From: CAVPHV01 sp963704825
Lineage (GTDB): Bacteria > Actinomycetota > Acidimicrobiia > Spongiisociales > UBA5794
NCBI GenBank assembly: GCA_963704825.1
Contig: CAVPHV010000009.1
Coordinates: 50,998 to 114,997, forward strand
Direction of reading: 5' to 3'
Length of the DNA: 64,000 nucleotides
The first letter of the stretch is position 1; each line of letters begins with the position of its first letter. The notes beneath the pieces were generated by a model. That model worked only from the letters and a program-made list of their open reading frames with translations. It was not told the DNA's origin and made no database searches. The translations under genes and the position numbers were made by a program. Positions 59,701 to 64,000 of the stretch are shown here, piece after piece.

Positions 59701-62446
59701 GGATCACCGTCACGTGCCCTGAGCTGACGTGAGGCCCGATGTGCTCGTAGCCGAGGGGTCGGTCGAAGAAGTCGGCTCGCAATGTCACAAGTACTCGAAC
59801 CCGGGACTCGGAAGATTCGACGGCGGCCGTCAGGAGCCGAAGGAAACGCTGGCGCGTTGTCTCGTCATCAACGATCGTGAAAGTCTCTTCGAATTGGTCG
59901 ATGATGAGCATCAGATCGCCTTCGAGGCCTTCGAGCAGCTCTGCAGCAACCTCGCAGAGAGCGTTGGGAGAAACGGCGAGCCGCTCGGCCAGGCCGGGGA
60001 GACCTTTTGTGGCGACGGACTCCAGTGCGTCAGCCATCGAGCCGAAAGGGTCTCGGCCCGGTGTGAACGCCACGTACAGCCAGCTTTCAGAGCCCGCAAC
60101 GGCCCCGCGCCGCAACGCCGGCAGGAGTCCGGCGCGCACGGCAGAAGACTTGCCGGACCCCGATGGACCAACGACGGAAACCAAACCTTGCCGGCCCATC
60201 GCCGCCAGCAGCGTTTCGATGAGATGATCGCGACCGAAGAAGTCGCCCGCATCGAACTCGCCGAAGGGGCGGAGACCTTTGAAGGGGTTCCTGACTTCGG
60301 TGCGACTCAGCGGCTCCGGCGAAACCTCAACCAAGGCGCCGAGTGCCATTTCGAGGGCATCCACGAAGTCGTCGATGGTGACAAAACGATCGCCTGGATT
60401 GATGCTCGAGCCTCTGGCGATCACGGCGTCGAGCGCCTGTGGTAGATCGGGACGCACCGCCGACACGACACCGGGGCGGTCGACAACGCGATCACCGGTG
60501 AGGAGCTCGTAGGTCAGCACCGCCAACGAATACACATCGGAGCGAGCATCTGTGGGGGCCTCGGCTGTCTCTTCTGGTGCCCGGTAGCGCTCCGCCGAAG
60601 AAGGCAGCGGGTTGATCTCGGTCGGATCAAGGATTCTGGCGGCAATCCCGAAGTCGGCGAGATAGGCATTTCCCTCATCGTCGAGCAGGATGTTGGCGGG
60701 CTTGAAGTCGCGATGAACGACTTCTTGGCGATGAGCTGCAGCCAGCGCCCCTCCGACCTGGCGAACCAGCTTCATTGCGTCCGCCGGTTGCCAAGAATCG
60801 CCCATGAGCGGCCGAAGGGTCCCGCCTCGCATCAGCCGCATGACGAGGTATGCGCCGTCTTGATCGCGCCAGTAGTCGAACAAGGGCACGATGTGAGGGT
60901 GCTCGAGTTGCGCCACGAGACGAGCCTCGTACTCGAAACGCCTCACAAATGCCGGGTGGTTGGCGTACTCGGGTCGGATCACCTTGATGGCCACCTCACG
61001 CCCGACAGCCGGCTGGTAGGCCCGATATACGACACCGAAGGTACCAATACCGATCTGCTCTCGCAGCTCGTATCCACGCAGACTGTCACCGGACTCAAGA
61101 CCTGACAGGGTCGACCCGCCGACGTGGATGCGGAGCTCGGGGAACTCAGCGGGCAAGCCAATGAAGACCAATTGCCCGATGCGCTCCGGTTCGGCAAGAC
61201 CACGGAGTCGGTGTTCGCCCAGGTGAAGAACCTGCACGCCCTCCATGGGATCGCGCATCAGGGTCTCCTGCGCCGAGAACGAGAGCAGCACTTGGCCGCC
61301 GTGGCCGATCGCCACGATACGGGCGCACCGATTCAGTGGAGGGCCGACAAAGTCCTCACCGCGGACGTCAACGTCGCCCACGTCAATCCCCATCCTCACC
61401 TTGACGGCTTCGAGTACCCCCCAGGATTCGCCCTGCAGGTCGCGCTGGGCGGTCTCCGCGGCTTGCACCGCGTCCTGCACGGTCGGAAACGCAGCGAGGA
61501 CTCCGTCACCGACGTGCTTGAAGACCTTCCCTGCGGACGCGGCGATTGCGGCCCGGAGAATCTCATCGTGTCTGCCGAGGGCTCGACCCATGGCATCAGG
61601 ATGGATATCCCACAGGCGAGTGGAATCTTCGATGTCGGTGAACAGGAACGCGCGCCGCTGTGTTACCGGCTGACTTATCCCGGATCGCAAGGAATCGTCC
61701 TGCTGCAAGATGCGCATCTCGAGGTCCTGCAACTCTGCTGAAGGTTCGATCCCGATCTCGTCTCCGAGGTAGTCGGCAGCCTTCCGGTAGGCGCGCAGTG
61801 CGTCCGTTTGTCGACCCGACCGATAGAGGGCCAACATGTGCTGGAAGCGGAATCGCTCGCGCAACGGATGTTCGGCAATAAGGGCCTCGAGCTCGCCGAC
61901 AAGCCTGCCGTGGCGGCCCGCTGCCAGGTCGGCGTCGATGCGCATCTCGACCGCTTCGAGCCGTAGCTCTTCAAGGCGGCGAATCTCGGCTTGCACACCA
62001 GGGATGTCGGCAACGTTGGCGTATGGCCTGCCGTTCCACCAGGCGAGAGCGGTTCGGAGCAGGTCGGCGGCTTGATCGGGAGCCGTGGCCAGCTGTGTCC
62101 TGGCCTCGTCGACGGCGTTCTCGAAGGCGAATCGATCGACTTCGTCGGGTTCGACCACCATCGTGTATGCCGTGCCATCCCGGCTGATCTCCAATCCCGT
62201 CAACGCTCTGAGATTGGAGATGTAGGTGTGGAGCGAGGCTCTATTGGAGGTGGTTGCAGCTTCGCCCCAGACTCCCTCGAGAAGAATGTCTCGATCAATG
62301 GCACGGCCGGCTTTGCCAAGCAGCATGGCAAACACGGCGCGCTGCTTCTCGCCGCCGAGGCTGATCTCTGTGCCGTTCCGTGTCGCCGACACCGGGCCCA
62401 GGACTCGATATCGGAAGGCGCTCTGCACGCCGGATACGACCTGCAC
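56705..62446 (-). CDS. Giant SARP / class III cyclase / Ser-Thr kinase / STAND NTPase / membrane / propeller protein
   Basis: About 1913 aa from the GTG at 62446 (AAGGAG at 8 nt); a TTG at 62500 is poorer. Order, numbered from the GTG: winged helix (~10-95); BTAD (~105-250); class III cyclase (~265-430) with FLFTDIEDSTRLW (Asp), FKHVGDG (Lys, Asp) and GPPLNRCARI (Asn, Arg); Ser/Thr kinase (~460-705) with VAIKVI (Lys ~488), HRDFKPAN (~579) and ADFGIA (~598); novel STAND-type NTPase (~720-1060), Walker A GPSGSGKSS (~760) and Walker B LMLIIDQFEE; one membrane helix (~1160-1182) after six Arg; then ~700 residues of WD40/propeller-like repeats. All catalytic residues look intact. The C-terminus is probably outside the cell, so an external signal could control DNA binding, cyclic nucleotide and phosphorylation. 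Confidence 0.9.
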   Translation of the reverse strand: MQVVSGVQSAFRYRVLGPVSATRNGTEISLGGEKQRAVFAMLLGKAGRAIDRDILLEGVWGEAATTSNRASLHTYISNLRALTGLEISRDGTAYTMVVEPDEVDRFAFENAVDEARTQLATAPDQAADLLRTALAWWNGRPYANVADIPGVQAEIRRLEELRLEAVEMRIDADLAAGRHGRLVGELEALIAEHPLRERFRFQHMLALYRSGRQTDALRAYRKAADYLGDEIGIEPSAELQDLEMRILQQDDSLRSGISQPVTQRRAFLFTDIEDSTRLWDIHPDAMGRALGRHDEILRAAIAASAGKVFKHVGDGVLAAFPTVQDAVQAAETAQRDLQGESWGVLEAVKVRMGIDVGDVDVRGEDFVGPPLNRCARIVAIGHGGQVLLSFSAQETLMRDPMEGVQVLHLGEHRLRGLAEPERIGQLVFIGLPAEFPELRIHVGGSTLSGLESGDSLRGYELREQIGIGTFGVVYRAYQPAVGREVAIKVIRPEYANHPAFVRRFEYEARLVAQLEHPHIVPLFDYWRDQDGAYLVMRLMRGGTLRPLMGDSWQPADAMKLVRQVGGALAAAHRQEVVHRDFKPANILLDDEGNAYLADFGIAARILDPTEINPLPSSAERYRAPEETAEAPTDARSDVYSLAVLTYELLTGDRVVDRPGVVSAVRPDLPQALDAVIARGSSINPGDRFVTIDDFVDALEMALGALVEVSPEPLSRTEVRNPFKGLRPFGEFDAGDFFGRDHLIETLLAAMGRQGLVSVVGPSGSGKSSAVRAGLLPALRRGAVAGSESWLYVAFTPGRDPFGSMADALESVATKGLPGLAERLAVSPNALCEVAAELLEGLEGDLMLIIDQFEETFTIVDDETTRQRFLRLLTAAVESSESRVRVLVTLRADFFDRPLGYEHIGPHVSSGHVTVIPPTRPELIEAIEKPALAVGLHLEPGLAARITSDVAEQPGGLPLMQYALTELVATRTTDVLTVVDYEEIGGVTGALGRRAEQVYRDLSSTRQEAARQILLRLVTVDENTDDTRRRAKRSELEALDIDHNDVSEVVDAFGRHRLLSFDRDATTRSPTVEVAHEALLREWPRLRGWIEEQREDLILGRRFQAAMAEWIRAGRADDYLLTGDRLAPFSLWALTASLTAEEQTFLKASRDADEAARLARRRRRRILVGVLAGATVISLAVGGFALVQRSEAREAEALAEARELAASAINILEQDPELSTLLAMGAIDANAADIPPVELVNALWRSSQWNRLIGVIEHGSGGKTFAALSNETGRLIVTSEEGAFVRAYDAASREVIWEYHEDSVDSFTFASMSSDGSRVAVGVIDSDGLGAVRDIPPGVRDDLPNRVIVLDAASGARITSLEFPDCQSVEQSAWSPDGKFLVVGSGFEGCQRDEVRHWNEVYDTETWEAVAFLASPVQGSPGVGSTLVHFDTNNRLFALTADGPAQIYTSGTFELTDTLDAVIGTGDVTSDGSLILADGPRGMAIFDSATGAALDQLPTDETIAIPWGAAFTDDATMAIIGTKGRYASVFDVGTGKLLFRLPGGQLNNWAYDDLAQMLFTAHDDGTVKIWDLSTDAAGIVSAGDTAGKYIAQNRIHVGPDLGVFVSYDFETDTPYIQLFDPADGRLLEETLEGWLAFPLSDGRFVYETVDGPWAFYNPKTGETQPFLGCVVGSDGTCEDTGEPAPYYFVMVNTANEELVAVPVTDGSTTDGRLLRFDPKNGSLIAEDPIPGGFLFARYVGDSFVIVGDSDQHIALDRTTGERLWAAKTPIGSRLSPSQRLLVFPAEGTGLGVVDTTTWEETMIGDDFGNVRGIAFSPDETKVALGNTDRLIIFDLEELTTAQVLEVPAVQSVYWIDDETLAIGTEAGVWGVVSLSTDDLIGQIRAGLRRTFTQAECARYRIDPCPTLDQIRAAD

Positions 62447-62877
62447 GACCGTATCTCCTTCTTCTCGTACGAGGCGGCTCACGTCTTCCCTGCTTTCCAA
62501 GTTCTACACGCTCTGTCGATCCGGCGTCGTGGCACGGCACGAGACGCCACCGGCCGATATCGTGCCGTCTTGGTCTCAAGCGCCGCTCAAATGGGATTGC
62601 GGTTTGCGTTGACGCCGACGATTCGGCGGGAAGGATGCCGGCTACAAGGCTCGCCCGGGGCCGGAGTCCGGTTGGCATCCTTCTCGTCCCGGGGCCGACA
62701 AACCAGGGCCGGTCGCCCGCGCGGCGCTAAGCCACGCTCAGCCTCCAATGACTCGTAGCAGCAGCCGGCGGCCGCACTTTCCTGTTGCGCGGCAAGGGCT
62801 TGAGACGCCCTTGAGAGCCACTCTGTAGAACTGCGTCATCAGTCAACGCCCCGACGAGGGCAGGGAGGTCGGAGACC
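62447..62877. other. 431-bp gap between the giant regulator and the secreted-protein gene
   Basis: It carries the upstream regions of two divergent genes and a 9-bp inverted repeat. No supported gene is seen; small frames are low-complexity Arg/Pro/Ser strings. Confidence 0.5.
62534..62568. promoter_or_regulatory. 9-bp inverted repeat upstream of the giant regulator gene
   Basis: ACGGCACGA (62534-62542) and TCGTGCCGT (62560-62568) are perfect inverted copies 17 nt apart, about 90-120 nt upstream of the regulator start. It is a candidate operator, possibly for autoregulation. Confidence 0.35.
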
Positions 62878-63414
62878 ATGACCACCGTAGCTACCGAACA
62901 CACGATTGAAGCGAGGAAACCCTTGCTGGCTCGCAGACGCATCCTCATCCTTGCCGTCGCGCTCTTGGCGCTGGTGGCGACATTGACGACGACGGCCCAG
63001 GCGAGCAACGCCTCGGCCGCCAGCGACTCTCGCTCGCTCGTCGGCACCTGGCTGTTTGACGTACCGGAGACGGAAGGCGGGACGCCGGCCTTTCAGTCGC
63101 TACTGACGTTCCACGCAGGGGGCACACTGACAGAGGTCAGCAGCGAGTTGGGCCTCGGCCTCCAAGGGCCCGCCCAGGGGGTCTGGGAGAAGCGTGGCAG
63201 GCATTATGTTGCCACCTTCCAGACCTGGGTCTTCAACGGCGACACCGGTGTGGTGGAGGGCCGAGTCCAGATTCGAGCCCGGTTCCAGAAGACCAGCCGA
63301 CACAGTTTTGAGGGATGGACGGTGATCGACTTCATCGAACTCGACGGAACGGTGATTCCGGACATCGACCGGGGCCCGATATCGGCAACGCGGATGAAGC
63401 TGCAGGCTCCGTAG
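62878..63414 (+). CDS. Small secreted protein, function unknown
   Basis: A 178-aa protein from an ATG with GGAG about seven nt upstream. A twin-basic N-terminus and hydrophobic stretch (ARRRILILAVALLALVATLT, ~18-37) with cleavage near AQA-SN form a signal peptide. The mature ~135 residues are beta-rich, without Cys: SLVGTWLFDVPETEGG, TFHAGGTLTEVSSELGLG, PAQGVWEKRGRHYVATFQTW and EGRVQIRARF. This repeats as strands separated by turns, like lipocalin/calycin-type barrels (SLVGTW resembles the G-x-W start). It is divergent from the giant regulator gene and inside the putative island. Confidence 0.72.
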   Translation: MTTVATEHTIEARKPLLARRRILILAVALLALVATLTTTAQASNASAASDSRSLVGTWLFDVPETEGGTPAFQSLLTFHAGGTLTEVSSELGLGLQGPAQGVWEKRGRHYVATFQTWVFNGDTGVVEGRVQIRARFQKTSRHSFEGWTVIDFIELDGTVIPDIDRGPISATRMKLQAP

Positions 63415-63471
63415 TCGCGAGAATCTGCCGACCCAACCGAAGGAGCGGACCGGACGACCCGGTTCGCTCCT

Positions 63472-63930
63472 TTGCCATGCCTTGTGCGCCCTACGCCTTC
63501 CGATGTCCCTGTCCTTCCCGTCGCCGATCAACTCAACCGCTATCGCACGACGACGTTCCACGGCGGACCAGACGACCTCGACTACGTGTCCGCAACCGGC
63601 ACCTTTCTCCTGCACTCCACAGTCAACAAGCGGCTCTGGAAGCCAGCTGTGCTGCGACCAGGCCTGCCCCCACAGCCAGGGATGCATGACCTCCGCCACA
63701 CGACTGTGGTGTTGACGATCTCCCAAGGTGCACACCCCGAGGCAGTAGCACGCCACCTTGGGCACTCCTGAATCGCTGGTACACCATGGACAGCTACGGC
63801 CGCTTCTTTCCCTCCGAGGTTGAACGACTAGCTGACCGACTCGACAAGGTGACGCCTCGCTCGTGGACATCAGAACGGCAGAGCGCCCTGTTCTCGTCGG
63901 CGCGAGCCGCACCTGACGCCAAAGAAACCT
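63472..63930 (+). pseudogene. Tyrosine recombinase (integrase) C-terminal remnant
   Basis: The frame starting near 63472 has VPVLPVADQLNRY, RLWKPAVLRPGLP, MHDLRHTTVVLTISQGAHP and EAVARHLGHS: the second half of a phage-type integrase with the catalytic HxxR and the late His. It stops at 63769. In the next frame, MDSYGRFFPSEVERLADRLD supplies the expected catalytic Tyr segment, so a frameshift separates them. The N-terminal half with the first catalytic Arg is missing. It ends about 25 nt from the tRNA gene, the classic position of an integrase beside its attachment site. Confidence 0.82.
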
Positions 63931-63955
63931 CTTGCTGTCAGGGGGTTTCCCTTTG

Positions 63956-64000
63956 TGGGCCCGGCAGGACTCGAACCTGCGACCTACGGATTATGAGTCC
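63956..64000 (-). tRNA. tRNA-Met (CAT anticodon), 3' part, cut by window edge
   Basis: The minus strand gives an anticodon arm with loop CTCATAA (anticodon CAT), a T-arm GCAGG-TTCGAGT-CCTGC, the acceptor strand CGGGCCC and discriminator A; CCA is not encoded. The 5' half lies beyond position 64000. CAT could also be tRNA-Ile2 or initiator Met, which needs the rest of the gene. Confidence 0.85.

Overview
The window is G+C-rich DNA with short intergenic gaps and many GTG/TTG starts. SARP/BTAD regulators, a DUF222/HNH nuclease remnant, a deazaflavin-type nitroreductase-like protein and frequent leaderless starts point to an actinomycete. The mix (few WhiB/Streptomyces hallmarks, many Thr-rich 'ACG' lipoproteins, kinase-fused LPG-synthase membrane proteins) would fit Acidimicrobiia, but that placement is inference. 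No ribosomal or phylogenetic marker gene is complete here; one tRNA is cut by the right edge.

Layout. 1-3.5 kb: a minus-strand catabolic operon (BtrH-like protein, ring-opening amidohydrolase, DUF2877/AllH-type protein, start of FdrA). 3.6-8.7 kb: lipoprotein, MFS exporter, an unrecognised 506-aa protein, NUDIX hydrolase and a frameshifted nucleotidyltransferase. 8.7-10.6 kb: a small SARP-like regulator divergent from a membrane-anchored protein with five CWPxC motifs. 10.7-16.4 kb: an envelope operon with two large membrane proteins that each carry a protein-kinase-like domain, a lipoprotein and a HAD phosphatase. 16.6-19.6 kb: response regulator, HEAT-repeat membrane protein and processive glycosyltransferase. 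19.7-32 kb: DUF4349 lipoprotein, PAC2 protein, acyltransferase, a GGDEF/EAL protein, PEP carboxylase, a DDAH-type hydrolase and a secreted subtilase. 32-41 kb: nucleotide signalling, with a truncated cyclase, a truncated haemoglobin directly upstream of a PAS-cyclase, and a zinc-ribbon/cyclase/AAA protein. 41-48 kb: MFS transporter, mismatch DNA glycosylase, M15 peptidase, lipoproteins, ATP-grasp enzyme and a NifU-type protein. 48-54.4 kb: a doubly frameshifted HNH nuclease, an excalibur-type lipoprotein, and RTX calcium-binding proteins, one of them a fragment.

54.4-64 kb: probably an old integrated island. A tRNA T-arm-like remnant at 54.4 kb and the real tRNA-Met(CAT) at the right edge share a 22-bp direct repeat, and a decayed tyrosine recombinase lies beside the tRNA. 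Between them are a neprosin-family peptidase, a sugar O-acetyltransferase, a small secreted protein and a roughly 1.9-kaa protein combining SARP regulator, class III cyclase, Ser/Thr kinase, STAND NTPase, one membrane helix and a beta-propeller-like ectodomain.

Themes. Signal transduction is dense: three intact cyclase domains plus one pseudogene, c-di-GMP turnover, a receiver, two SARPs and several kinase domains. At least eleven genes have a TANNNT hexamer 6-7 nt before the start codon and no obvious Shine-Dalgarno sequence, so leaderless transcription appears common and helps fix several starts.
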